From Okapia johnstoni (taxonomy: Eukaryota > Chordata > Mammalia > Artiodactyla > Giraffidae): 64,000 bases of DNA. How positions within the stretch are numbered: position 1 is the stretch's first letter; every line of letters starts with the position of its first letter. The notes under the pieces are model-generated. The model had not been told where the DNA came from and ran no database searches. It saw nothing but the letters and a program-made list of their open reading frames with translations. The stretch lies in assembly GCA_024291935.2 (NCBI GenBank), contig CM044310.1:115392213-115456212 (forward strand), written 5' to 3'. Made by a program: the position numbers and the translations under genes. Of this stretch, positions 35,009 to 58,930 are shown in pieces.

Positions 35009-35144
35009 CTGATTTGGGGTAAGTCAGCAGTAAGACACCCTCATCTTTAATAATAAAATTCTCCTGCACCTCTCTCAGTTGTTCAGATGAGAATTCCATG
35101 CTCGGGAAGGGTATCCCTTCAAACCACACACACTCTCCTGTCAT
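35009..35144 (-). CDS. SULT2A1: SULT2A copy B, coding exon 1
   Basis: 136 bp from the ATG at 35144; donor TCAG|gtaaga. Encodes [20 protein letters not shown] and, further on, TYPKSG. Asp36 of copy A is Gly here (KDEG). Confidence 0.92.
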
Positions 35145-35215
35145 GACAATGAGATCTTTGCACCTCTCGTGGGTGTTTCAGCCTTAGTATAGTCACTGTT
35201 GGACTGGGAGATCTG

Positions 35216-35368
35216 TTTTATAGTCAACATCAAACAATCATTAATCTTTCCTAATTCACTGAGGAGGAATGTGCCTATTGATGAAAAGAGAAAGTCACAA
35301 GACTGAGAATATTGGGCAATCGTGAAGTCGTTCAGAGAACATTCTGGAGTAACCTGAGTTTGACGTCA
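35216..35368 (-). promoter_or_regulatory. Promoter module of SULT2A copy B
   Basis: Minus-strand TATAAAA at 35216-35222, HNF1-like ATTAATGATTG at 35234-35246, perfect CRE TGACGTCA at 35361-35368, in the same order as copies A and C. The promoter of this broken copy looks as conserved as that of intact copy C. Confidence 0.5.
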
Positions 35369-35504
35369 TGGGAGGGAACCAGGAGTTTAGTAACAAGATG
35401 GAGGGTGTAGACATGTGGTGAATTAAGAAAATATAAAATTATTTTAGTTTATTTTAGTTTGTTATTATTTTTTAATGAATCACTTTGATAAGTGTCATTT
35501 TTTA

Positions 35505-35735
35505 AAATATATGTATTTATTTTTTTGGCTGCTATGAGTCTTCATTGCTGTGTGTGGGCTTTCTCTAGTTGCAGCCTGCAGGGGTTCCTCTTCTTCTTTC
35601 GGAGCACCAGCTCTAGGCAGCTGGGCTGAATATGTGGCACAGGGGCTCAGTTGCCCCATGGCATGTGGAAATTTCCTGTATCCCCTGCATTGGCAGGCAG
35701 AATCCTAACCACTGGACTACCAGGATAGCCTGAAA
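35505..35735 (-). mobile_element. CHR-type SINE, antisense, upstream of copy B
   Basis: ttttggctgctatgagtctt to ggactaccaggatagcc. Confidence 0.82.
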
Positions 35736-36231
35736 AAATATTTTAAATAAGCTTTATTATTTTTTGCACAACATTTTTAGAAGTATAGGAAAATGGAAAA
35801 GATAGTATAAAGAATTCTGATAGTCCATATTTTATTCAGACTTCCTTAGTTTTTACCTAATATTTTTTCTCTGTTCCAAGATTCCAGCCCAGACACTACA
35901 TTACATTGGGTTTCATGTCTCCTTAGGATTCTCTTGGCTGTAACAACTTCTCAGACTTTCCTTGTCTTTGGTGACCTTGACAGTTTTGAGGATGACTGGT
36001 CAGATATTTCGGAGAAGGTCCCTCTCTTGGGGTGTACTCCATGTTTTTCTGATAATTAGACTGGGTTTCTGGGGTTTGGAGACAATGATCATGGAGGTAA
36101 AATACTATTATAGTCCCAACATTTCAAGGGCTTTCACTATCAACCTGACAACTCACCATTGACCTTGATCACCTGGCCGAGGTAATGTTTGTTAGATTTC
36201 CCCACAGTAAATTTACTCTCTCCCCCTTTTT

Positions 36232-36358
36232 TTTTTTTGTTTGTTTTTGGCCACGCCAGGAGGTATGAGGCATCTTAGTTCCCTGATTAGGGATTGAATT
36301 CCATGCACCTTGATTTGGAAGCTTGGCGTCTTAACCACTGGACTGCCAGAGAAGTCTC
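36232..36358 (-). mobile_element. CHR-type SINE, short form, antisense
   Basis: ttttggccacgccaggaggt to gactgccagagaagtct; shared by all three flanks. Confidence 0.8.
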
Positions 36359-36767
36359 TTGCTTGTTTCCTTCCTTTTTGGGGGGCATATTTAAAAGGTG
36401 AAGCCTAGACCAGAAGGTATTAATGAGAACATATTGTGTAAACTCTAATTGAGGAAGCTTTACAAAATAATTGTCTGGTACCATTCAAATTATCAAATTG
36501 TTATTAAAAAAAGCCCTAAGAAAAGTAAAGTTGAGGATATGGTCTAGAGAAAGGAGAAGGCAGAATGTAAACTAAATCCTGGATTGACTCCTAGACCACA
36601 GAAAATTCTATTATTTTATTATTCGGACAGTTGACCACATTTGAATGCACACTGTGGATTAGATAATACCATTGCATCAAGACAAACTTCCCTGATGTCT
36701 ATCATTTTTGCATGATTATAAAGGAAATATTTTTTTATTTTAGAAAATATAAAGTTTTTTTTAAAAA

Positions 36768-37086
36768 GTTATTGTATTTATTTATTTTTGACTCTGCCGG
36801 GTCTTGGTTGCTGCCCAGGCTTTTTCTCTAGTTGCGCCGAGCGGGGCCACGCTGTTTGAGGTAAGCAGGTTTCTGGTTGCTGTGGCTTCTCTTGTTGTGG
36901 AGCACGGGCTCTAGGGCACGTGGGCTTCAGTAGATGCGGCTCCCGGGCTCTGGAGCACAGGCTCAGTAGTCGTGGCGCACGGGCTTAGTTGCTCTGTGAC
37001 ATGTGGGACCTTCCCAGACCAGGGTTGGAACCTGTGTCTCCTGCATTGACAGGTGGACTCTTAACCACTGAGGCACCAGGGAAGCC
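36768..37086 (-). mobile_element. CHR-type SINE, long form, antisense, spacer B-C
   Basis: ttgactctgccgggtcttgg to ggcaccagggaagcccc. Almost identical to 10958-11278; absent upstream of copy C. Confidence 0.88.
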
Positions 37087-37311
37087 CCACACACAGAAGT
37101 TTTGAGGAATGAAACGGAAGGATCTGTAACTTACTCTCAAGTGGCTGAAAAAGTTTACATTGTATATGAGAGTGAAAGAAATGAGAGCGTAACTTAGTAA
37201 ATGCTGCAAAAGTTTACTGTTGGCAAATCTGTGTGAATTATGTACAAGGATTTTGTGTGTATTTCTTGCAAGATTTCTCTAAGTTTGAAGATAATTAAAA
37301 ATAAAAAAAGC

Positions 37312-37499
37312 TGCTCAATCATGTCCAGCTGTTTGTGACCCCATGGGCTACATATCCATGGAATTCTCCAGGCCAGAATACTGGAGCGGGTAGCCTATCC
37401 CTTCTCCAGGGGATCTTCCTGACCCAGGAATCGAACCGGGGCCTCCTGCATTGCGGGGGTGGGGGGAGGTTCTTTACCAACTGAGCTATCAGGGAAGCC
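37312..37499 (-). mobile_element. BovA SINE, antisense, spacer B-C
   Basis: gctcaatcatgtccagctgt to gagctatcagggaagccc; matches 11500-11684. Confidence 0.85.
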
Positions 37500-37644
37500 C
37501 TTAAAAAAATCAAAATAAAACTAAATAGATGTAGTGATAATAAGCCAGAGGGAAATTGGGATACCATGGACTGAAATTTCTGTGTTTGTTTTTTTTTTTT
37601 TTAATTTTCGAGCAGCCTAATTTTAAAAGAAATCTATAATTATT

Positions 37645-37760
37645 ATTATTTTGGCCACTCTGTGTAGCCTGTGGGATCTTAGTTCCCTGTGCAGGGATCA
37701 AACTCAAACCACCTGCATTGGAAGCACAGAGTTTTAACTGCTGGATCACCAGGGAAGTCC
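37645..37760 (-). mobile_element. CHR-type SINE, short form, antisense, spacer B-C
   Basis: tttggccactctgtgtagcc to ggatcaccagggaagtcc; matches 16040-16159. Confidence 0.82.
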
Positions 37761-38174
37761 CTGAAATCTCTCTTTTTAAGCATAAGAGTTAAGCACCTAC
37801 TTTAGACTCACGGGTATAGGGTTGAATTTAAATACCTAACTACACAGCAGGATCCAGTTCTTATTTGCCATTTCATCATTAACATACTGAGAATTTATGA
37901 AATGCTTCCAGGTTTTAGTGGCTGGGCTGGGAGCATTCTCATATTGGCAACATTGAAAATCTATAATAGCAATTGTTATTTTATGGGTCCCACCTTCTAT
38001 TACCCAGTGGACGACTCTAGGATTCAAGGTTTCCCACGTTCACACAATAAGCAGAAGGAAGAATGTCTGCTTCTGAAATATTGACTCTAGAAGTAATTAA
38101 AGAAACATCTAGGTTGCTATCATTTCCTGGTGGGCTTCAGTCAGCTAAAATTAAGACCATCCAGGGCTTCTCTA

Positions 38175-38640
38175 CCATATCCATATAGGACTACTAGAAA
38201 CACCATAGTTTTGACTCTACGGATGTGAGAGTTGGACCATAAAGAAGGCTGAGCCCCAAAGAATTTATGTTTTTAAACTGTTGTGCTTCTGTCCTGCAGC
38301 AGACTCTTGAGAGTCCCTTGGACAGAAAGGAGATCAATCCAGTCAATCCTAAGGAAATCAACCCTGAATACTCATTGGAAGGACTGATACTGAAGTTGAA
38401 GCTCCAATACCTTGACCACCTGATGTGAAGAGCCGATCACTGGAAAAGACTCTGCTGCTGGGAAAGAGTGAGGGCAAAGGAGGAAGGGGCGTCAGAAGAT
38501 TAGATGCTCAGATTGCATCCCAGACTCAATGGACATGCATTTGAGCCAACTCTCAGATAGCCGGTGACAGAGGACCCTGGTATGCTGCAGTTCATGGGGT
38601 CACAAAGTGTCGGACACAGGTTAGTGACTGAACAACAACA
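38175..38640 (+). mobile_element. BovB 3' fragment with inverted 5' end, spacer B-C
   Basis: Same inverted-then-sense structure as 16855-17325, so the rearranged BovB was present before the B/C duplication. Confidence 0.82.
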
Positions 38641-38904
38641 GCAATGATTCTTATGTTATTTCTTGACCACTCTGTATGAATGAAATGAAACACTATAAAT
38701 ATTTTTTGAAAGCTGGGATACCACGGAGTAAATTAGGGGTACTCTGATAATTTTAACAGTCAGGTCCTCAAAGATGCAGAGATTTGATCAATTGAGGCAT
38801 AGGATGAGATAACAGGTTTTATGCAATTACTCCCAGTCATTCACATGTATGAGGACAGGAGAACAAATATCATTGTCCATATAGGATCCAGAAGTTTTTG
38901 ATCA

Positions 38905-51581
<12,677 letters not shown>

Positions 51582-51652
51582 GACAATGAGATCTTTGTAC
51601 CTCTCGTGGGTGTTTCAGCCTTAGTATAGTCACTGTTGGACTGGGAGATCTG

Positions 51653-51802
51653 TTTTATAGTCAACATCAAACAATCATTAATCTTTCACAGTTCACTGAG
51701 GAGTGTACCTGCTGATAAAAAGAGACGGTCACAAGACTGACAATATTGGGCAATCGTGAAGTTGTTCAGAGAACATTCTGGAGTAACCTGAGTTTGACGT
51801 CA
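51653..51802 (-). promoter_or_regulatory. Promoter module of SULT2A copy C
   Basis: Minus-strand TATAAAA at 51653-51659 (about 72 bp before the ATG), HNF1-like ATTAATGATTG at 51671-51683, and CRE palindrome TGACGTCA at 51795-51802. Confidence 0.55.
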
Positions 51803-51914
51803 TGGGAGGGAACCAGAAGTTTAGTAACAAGATGGAGGGTGCAGACATGCGGTGAATTAAGAAAATATGTTTTATTTTATTATTTTTTTGATGAATCACT
51901 TTGATAAGTGTTAT

Positions 51915-52786
51915 TTTTTAAAATTTATATTTATTTTTTGAATGCCATGGGTCTTCATTGCTGTGTGTGGGCTTTCTCTAGTTGCAGCCAGCAGGGGTTA
52001 CTCTGTTGTTTTGGAGCACGGGCTCTAGGCAGCTTGGCACAGGGGTTCATTTGCCCCATGGCATGTGGAAACTTCCTTGGACAAGGTATTGAAACTTTTG
52101 TCCCCTGCGTTGGCAGGCAGAATCCTAACCACTGGACCACCAGGATAGCCTGAAAAAATATTTTAAATAAGCTTTATTATTATTTTCTACAACATTTTTA
52201 CATGTATAAGAAAATTGTAAAGATAGTATAAAGAATTCTGATAGTCCATATTTTATTCAGACTTCCTTAGTTTTTACCTAATATCCTTTGTGTCTTCCAA
52301 GATTCCAGCCCAGACACTACATTACATTGGGTCTTCATGTCCCCTTAGTTCTCTCTTGGCTGTGACAATTTCAGACTTTCCTTGTCTTGGTGACCTTGAC
52401 AGTTTTGAGGATTACTGTCAGGTATTTTGGAGAAGGTCCCTCTCTTGGGGTGTACTCCATGTTTTTCTGATAATTAGACTGGGTTTCTGGGTTTTGGAGA
52501 TGATGATCATGGAGGTAAAATACTATTATAGTCCCAACGTTTCAAGGTCTTTCACTATCAACCTGACAACTCACCATTGACCTTGATCACCTGGCCGAGG
52601 TAATGTTTGTTAGATTTCCCCACAGTAAATTTACTCTCTCCCCTTCTTCTTTTTTTTTTTTGTTTGTTTTTGGCCCTGCCAGGAGGTATGTGGCATCTTA
52701 GTTCCCTGATTAGGGATTGAATTCCGTGCACCTTGATTTGGAAGCTTGGCGTCTTAACCACTGGACTGCCAGAGAAGTCTCTTGCT
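51915..52786 (-). mobile_element. Upstream flank of copy C: CHR SINE, old L1, short CHR SINE (all antisense)
   Basis: CHR 51915-52150, old L1 about 52180-52660, short CHR 52665-52786, in the same order as upstream of A and B. Confidence 0.72.
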
Positions 52787-52929
52787 TCCTTCCTTTTTTG
52801 GGGGGCATACGTAAAAGGTGAAGCCTAGACCTGAAGGTATTAATGAGAACATATTGTGTAAACTCTAATTGAGGAAGCTTTACAAAATAATTGTCTGGTA
52901 CCATTCAAATTATCAAATAGTTATTTTTA

Positions 52930-53011
52930 AAAAATGTATGGCAAAACCCACTACAATATTGTAAAGTAATTAGCCCCCAACTAAAATAAATAAATTTATT
53001 AAAAAAAAAAA
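52930..53011 (+). mobile_element. Very short L1 3'-end insertion, copy C flank only
   Basis: About 80 bp: atgtatggcaaaacccacta, ttagcccccaactaaaataa and A-tail. The paralogous place in spacer B-C (about 36500) has only ttattaaaaaaag. Confidence 0.82.
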
Positions 53012-53570
53012 TCCTAAGAAAAGAAAAGGTGAGGATATGGTCCAGAGAAAGGAGAAGGCAGAATGTAAACTAAATCCTAGATTGACTCCTAGGCCGCAGA
53101 AAATGCTATTATTTTATTATTGAGACAGCTGGCCACATTTGAATGCACAATGTCGATTAGATAATAACATTGCATCAGTACTAAATTCCTCGATTTCTAT
53201 CATTTTTCTGAGATTATAAAGGAAATATCTGTGGTCTTAGAAAATATTCTCTGAAGTGTGGAGGGATAAAAGGAAATGATATCAGTAACTTTTTCTCAAG
53301 TGGTTAAAAAAGTTAATATCATCCATGAGAGTGAAAGAAATGAGAACACAATCTAGCAACTGTTGGAAAACGTTACGACTGGTGAATCTGTGTGAATTAT
53401 GTACAAGAATTTTTTGTTTATTTCTGGTAAGATTTCTCTAAGTTTGAAGATAATTAAAAATAAAAGTAAAAACTAAATAAAAAGGCATAGTGACAAGAAG
53501 CTGGAGGGAAATTGAGAAACCGTGGACTGACATCTCTCTCTTATTTTTTTCCCTAAATTTTTTATTTTGT
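53012..53570. other. Distal edge of the duplicated block
   Basis: Similar to 10730-11790 without its two SINEs. Similarity fades at about 53560-53570 (ttattttttt / ttttattttg), which I take as the outer end of the array. Confidence 0.6.
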
Positions 53571-53700
53571 ATTGGGGTTGGGAAGATACCCTGGAGAAGG
53601 GAATGGCTACCCACGCTAGTATTCTGACCTGGAGAATTTCATGGACTGTATAGTCCGTGGGGTCGCAAAGAGTCGGACACAACTGAGCGACTTTCACTTT
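53571..53700 (+). mobile_element. Bov-tA SINE fragment
   Basis: ggggttgggaagataccctg to cacaactgagcgactttcac. Confidence 0.8.
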
Positions 53701-53849
53701 CAATCAATTATTGGGTGAGACATACGCAGCCACTTCGTCTCCAGACTCTATGATCTGTACTGGGTTACAGTAATTCCCAGGTGACACCTGAGTCCACACA
53801 CTGCACTGGCAGTTATCACTGAGGGACACCCAAAGATATGGAGAGCTGA

Positions 53850-54027
53850 AATTTACTTATAACAAATTCAATCAAAAAGATACATGCATCCAAATGTTCA
53901 TTGCAGCATTATTCATAATAGCCCAGAAGCAACCTAAATGTCCATCAGCAGAGGAATGGGTAAAGAAGTTGTGGTATGTATATACATACCGGAGTATTAC
54001 TTAGCCATAAAAAGAAATGAAACAGCT
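53850..54027 (+). mobile_element. Old L1 ORF2 fragment
   Basis: aaatgttcattgcagcatta, caacctaaatgtccatcagc and gagtattacttagccataaa are typical L1. Confidence 0.8.
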
Positions 54028-55085
54028 GAACTATTTGCTTTTCCTCTGTTTCTGAATTCCCTACTTCCCTAACTAGTAGCTGTTTCAGCCTACTCTTTGG
54101 AACTTGGGAAGAGCTAGGAGACTAAAGCCCTTGCTACAAACTAGGAGCTGTGATCATGGAGGGGTTTTGTACTCAGGAGGGTCCCACAGGGAGCAGTTTT
54201 AATAACCCCTTTTTCTGGATACTTTTCAATCCTGAGGAGGACAGGGGTGGGATAAGAAAGGGAATAAAATTTTGGATAGAGAGGTTAATCATAAACTCAA
54301 TAGGGGAACTTGGTTTCAAAAAGGACCCTGCATTGGTACCCCAACATTAAAGGGCCCCAAACAAGTCTGGTCTATTTACAACCAGTTAAAAAAATTTTTT
54401 TTAAGCTGAAAGAAAATTACACTGAGATTTCAGCCCAGCAATTTTTTAGGGGCAATTGTTCAATCCATTAATCAAGTTCAAGATCGACAAAAGGTTCTGA
54501 GTCCCTTTGCTTGATTCCCTCACTGGGGACCTCAAAGCCTTACACCCCAAAATGAATAAAATGGCTGAGAGATTAAAAAGGAAACTTTCTTGGGACTTCC
54601 ATGGTGATTCAGTGGTTAAAACTTCACCCTCCAATGCTAGGGGTGCGGGTTCAAGTCCTGGTTGGGGTGCTGAGACCCCACATGCCTCAAGGCCAAAAAA
54701 CCAAAACATAAAACAGAAACAGTATTGTAACAAATTCAATAAAGACTTTTTAAATGGTCCACATTAAAAAAAAATCTTTTTTCTTTTTAAAGGAAGTTTC
54801 TGGGACTCCTTGTAAGACCAGACTTGTTGGTAGGCTAAAGGTAAGGGTATAAATGTTGATTAGAACTGAGAAAAATATCTATAATGATTGGTGTATTTGA
54901 AAGGGCTTTATGTGAGATGGTTACATTGCTAATGTAAAATGGATACTTTTTACATGGATCCCTGATTATATTAAGGGATAGACATTATGTGGGGGAATGT
55001 TCCCCTGCCTGATGTTATAATACAGGGCTTACAAATCTGCAGGTCAGGCAATATTAAGTAAATATACTAAAGGAATGTTCAGTAT
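54028..55085. other. Unassigned sequence with one CHR SINE (54593-54770)
   Basis: Outside the SINE (gggacttccatggtgattca to gactttttaaatggtccaca) I could not assign this stretch. No exon-like segment with splice sites was found. Confidence 0.5.
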
Positions 55086-55297
55086 GGGCTTCCAAGGTGG
55101 CTCAGTGGTAAAGAACTTGCCTGCCAATGCAGGAGATGCGAGAGACACTGGTTCGATCTCTGGGTGGGGAAGATCCCCTGGAGAAGGAAATGGCAACCCA
55201 CTCCAGTATTCTTGTCTGGAGAATCCTCATGGACAGAGGAGCCTGGCAGGCTATAGCCCATGGGGTCGCAAACAGTCCGACATGACTGAGTGACTAA
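55086..55297 (+). mobile_element. Bov-tA SINE
   Basis: gggcttccaaggtggctcag to catgactgagtgactaagca. Confidence 0.87.
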
Positions 55298-55552
55298 GCA
55301 CATGGAACTGAGTGAAGTGGGAAATATGTCTCATAACTGTATCACTGTTTGTCTGAAATATTGCTGGCTTTTCATCTTTGTTTTCCAGAAAGCCTTTCCT
55401 TTTATGCTAATTACATACTACAGCAAGATGGTAAACTATACCTTTACAAACAAAGATGAAATATTCATCTTTTTCTCTCTACCTGATCCCTCCAGATTTT
55501 GGCTTCTGTAGCTGAGTCCTCTCTGGACTTCATGGCTTATTGCAATCAGATT

Positions 55553-55755
55553 TGTGCTCAATTATGTCCAACTCTTTGTGACCCCATGGAGTGTAGCCCG
55601 CCAAACTCCTCTGTCCGTGGGATTCTCCAGACAAGAATACTGGAGTGGGTTGCCATTTCCGTCTTCAGGGGATCTTCCCCACCCAGGGATTGAACCTGCG
55701 TCTCTTGCGTCTCCTGCATTGGCAGGCAGACTCTTTACCACTGTACCACCCAGAA
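55553..55755 (-). mobile_element. Bov-tA SINE, antisense
   Basis: gtgctcaattatgtccaact to ctttaccactgtaccaccc. Confidence 0.87.
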
Positions 55756-56488
55756 CTGGTTATAACAATCAGTGTTTTAATTTGTTCTCTCTTTGTGGTT
55801 TTCAAATTATTTATGCTTTGTGCCTTTCTCTGGTATATTGTGACCTTATTAATGTCACTAACTTTATTACTTATATCCTGTTTACTTTATGAGATTGTTA
55901 TCTCTTGTTTTACCCAAGATGTAGGCCTCTGACAAAATGAATGATGGCTAAATGTCTTAAGGCAATTAATCACATATATAATTATATAGAATAATTGTAA
56001 TGGTGCTACTCTAGTATGGGAAGAAACAAGGGCAAACATTACTGGACTCGTAATAGACAAGTAAGACAGACAATCCAGGGAACTTTAGGTTATCAACAGG
56101 GCTTAATTCAAAAATAGCATATTGAGTGTCCTATCGACCAAAATCTCGTCTGACCTAGGAAAGATATTTCTTAGAGTTGTAGGACTAACTGGTCACTAGA
56201 TCCCTCCTAAACCTTAATCCATTTAGGACCAAAAGGGGACACTGTAAACAAAGAATGCTGCCCACCATCAAGTTTTTAGCCATGAGGACTGCACACCTGT
56301 AGGGGAATTCAGGGTGGAGAAAAGCAGGAAGAATTCTCTGCTTTGGATACTGACCCTCAATAGTTAAGACTGCATATATAAGGAATAATTTCGATGAATC
56401 CAGATTCTTGCATCTTCTCATACATGAAAAAGCCCTAAAATTAATAACTTGTGAAATCTGCTCTTTGTAATTCACAGTACTCTGTTGA
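55756..56488. other. Unassigned AT-rich sequence
   Basis: No recognised repeat and no coding signal; frames are broken. Confidence 0.45.
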
Positions 56489-57172
56489 TGTTCAGAAAAC
56501 TAAGATCATGGCATCTGGTCCCATCACTTCATGGGAAATAGATGGGAAAACAGTGGAAACAGTGTCAGACTTTATTTTTGGGGGCTCCAAAATCACTGCT
56601 GATGGTGATTGCAGCCATGAAATTAAAAAACGCTTACTCGTTGGAAGGACAGTTATGACCAACATAGACAGCATATTAAAAAGCAGAGACATTTCTTTGC
56701 CAACAAAGGTCCATCTGGTCCAGGCTATGGTTTTTCCAGTAGTCATGTATGGATGTGAGAGTTGGACTGTGAAGAAAGCTGAGTGCCGAAGAATTGATGC
56801 TTTTGAACTGTGGTGTTGGAGAAGACTCTTGAGAGTCCCTTGGGCAGCAAGGAGATCCATCCAGTCCATCTTAAAGGAGATCAGTCCTGGTTGTTCATTG
56901 GAAGGACTGATGCTGAAGCTGAAGCTCCAATACTTTGGCCACTTGATGCGAAGAACTGACTCACTGGAAAAGACCCTGATGCTGAGAAAGATTGAAGGCA
57001 GGAGGAGAAGGGGACAACAGACTATGAGATGGTTGGATGCCATCAGCAACTCAATGTACATGAGTTTGAGCAAGCTCCGGGAGTTGGTGACGGACATGGA
57101 AGCCTGATGTGCTGTGGTCCATGAGGTCCCAAAGAGCCGGACACGACTGAACGACTGAACTGAACTGAACTG
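56489..57172 (+). mobile_element. BovB LINE 3' part with open frame
   Basis: ttcagaaaactaagatcatg to gactgaactgaactgaactg. An open frame of about 206 codons (to 57107) covers the post-YADD region. It interrupts or abuts a MER20-like remnant on its right. Confidence 0.9.
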
Positions 57173-57285
57173 GGCCCCGATCATTCTTTGTTGTCCTGTG
57201 CTTAACAGCATCCCTGGCCTCTACCCACTAGATGGCGGTAGTGCCCCTTGCTTCAGTTGTGACAACAAAAATGTTCCTGGTTGAA
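57173..57285. mobile_element. MER20-like hAT-Charlie remnant
   Basis: ccccgatcattctttgttgt, agcatccctggcctctaccc, actagatggcggtagtgccc and gttgtgacaacaaaaatg match my memory of the MER20 consensus (reverse orientation). Roughly half the element remains. Confidence 0.7.
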
Positions 57286-57309
57286 AACCAAGTTTCTTTG
57301 CTATTGTTG

Positions 57310-57500
57310 CTGTTTAGTCACTAAGTCGTGTTCGACTCTTTTGCGACCCCATGGACTACAGCCTGCCGGGCTCCTCTGTTCACAGGATTTCCCAGGCAAG
57401 AATACTGGAGCAGGTTGCCATTTCCTTCTCCGGAGGAATATTCCCGACCCAGGGATCGAACCCACGTCTCCTGCATTGGCAGGAGCCACCAGGCAAGCCC
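57310..57500 (-). mobile_element. Bov-tA SINE, antisense
   Basis: gctgtttagtcactaagtcg to ggagccaccaggcaagccc. Confidence 0.86.
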
Positions 57501-57734
57501 TCAGTTTCTTAGAGGAAGGGATGTGAAAGCTGATATTCTCAAGAATGAGGACAGTTATGCAGGCTAAGAGGGTAAGCGCCAGTGTGATGGAGGCAGAAAG
57601 GACATGACTATCATTTGGAAGTATAGTTATAATAGATGCCATCTTCCAGAAGGACACTATTGCCACCTTTCACATTCGTTCTAGGGTAAATAGTGCTGTC
57701 CTGAAAACAGGGGTTGCCTATGTCTTGAATTATG

Positions 57735-58590
57735 ATTTTGTCCAGATCTAAGCCAAGGAGTGAAATTGCTGGATCATATGGTAGCTTCATTCTCAGTTTT
57801 TTAAGAAACTTCCATACTGTTCGCCATAGTGGCTGTACCAGTTTGCATTCCCAGCCTCAGTAGAAGGATTCCTTTTTCTCCACACCCCCTCCAGCATTTG
57901 GAAATGGCAACCCACTCCAGTATTCTTGCACGGAGAATTCCATGGACAGAGGAGCTTGGTGGGCTGCAGTCCATTGGGTCGCAAAGAGTCAGACATGACT
58001 GAAGTGACTTAGCATGCATTCCAGCATTTATTGCTTGTAGATTTTTTGATAATGGGCATTCTGACCAGTGTGAGATGACACCTCATTGTAGTTTGGGTTT
58101 GCATTTCTGTAATAGTGATACTGAGCATCTTTTCATGTGGTTTTTCACCATCTGCGTGTCTTCTTTGGATAAACATTTAGATCTTCCACCCAGTTTTTTT
58201 GATTTGATTGTTTTTTGATATTGAGCTGCATGAGCTGTTTGTATATTTTTGAGGTTAATCCCTTGATGGTGGCTTCCTTTGAGAATATCATCTCCCATTC
58301 TGAGGGCTGTCTTTTCATCTTGTTTACGGTTTCCTTTGCTGTGCAAAAGATTTAAGTGTTATTAGGTCCCATTTGTTTATTTCTGTTTTTATTTTCATTA
58401 CTTGAGGATGTGGATCAGAAGAGTTCTTGCTACGATTTATGCCAGAGAGTGTTCTGCCTATTTTTCTAAGTTTTATAGTATCTGGTCTTACATTTAGATC
58501 TAATACAGAGCTCTTTGATTCTATGCTACACCGCTCTTCCAGGACTGCGTGAGTCTTCCCTATCAGGTGGTGCCCATCAATTTCATTGTG
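57735..58590 (-). mobile_element. L1 ORF2 fragment, antisense, interrupted by a BovA SINE
   Basis: ctggatcatatggtagcttc, ctgagggctgtcttttcatc and ggtcttacatttagatct are reverse-complement L1. The SINE 57900-58019 (sense) is flanked by tccagcattt at 57890-57899 and 58020-58029. Confidence 0.88.
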
Positions 58591-58716
58591 CAAAGCTGAG
58601 ACTGTCTCAGAATCTCACCCATCTCGGATGAGGTCTAGGATTCCAGGAAGGGAAGACAGACTCCTAGAAACAGGAAGCTCTCAAAACAGAATTTAGAACT
58701 TCTCTCCTATTCTGTA

Positions 58717-58930
58717 CAGGCTTTCCAGGTGAATCAGCAGTAATGAATCCACCTGCAATGCAGGAAATGCAGGAGATGTGGGTTCAGTCCCTGGGTCTGG
58801 AAGATCCCCTGGAGGAGGAAATGGCAACCCACTCCAGTATTCTTGCCTGGGAAATCCCATGGACAGAGGAGCCTGGCGGGCTACAGTCAGCGGGGGCGCA
58901 AAGAGCCAGACATGACTGAGCAACTGAGCA
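58717..58930 (+). mobile_element. Bov-tA SINE
   Basis: caggctttccaggtgaatca to gactgagcaactgagca. Confidence 0.85.

Noticed and set aside
54446..54739. Old retroviral coding remnant at 54.4-54.7 kb
   Set aside because: A few suggestive residues only, broken frames and no recognisable motif; left as unassigned.
56451..57211. 218-codon plus and 239-codon minus ORFs as genes
   Set aside because: Both lie in the BovB 3' part; the minus one is its shadow.
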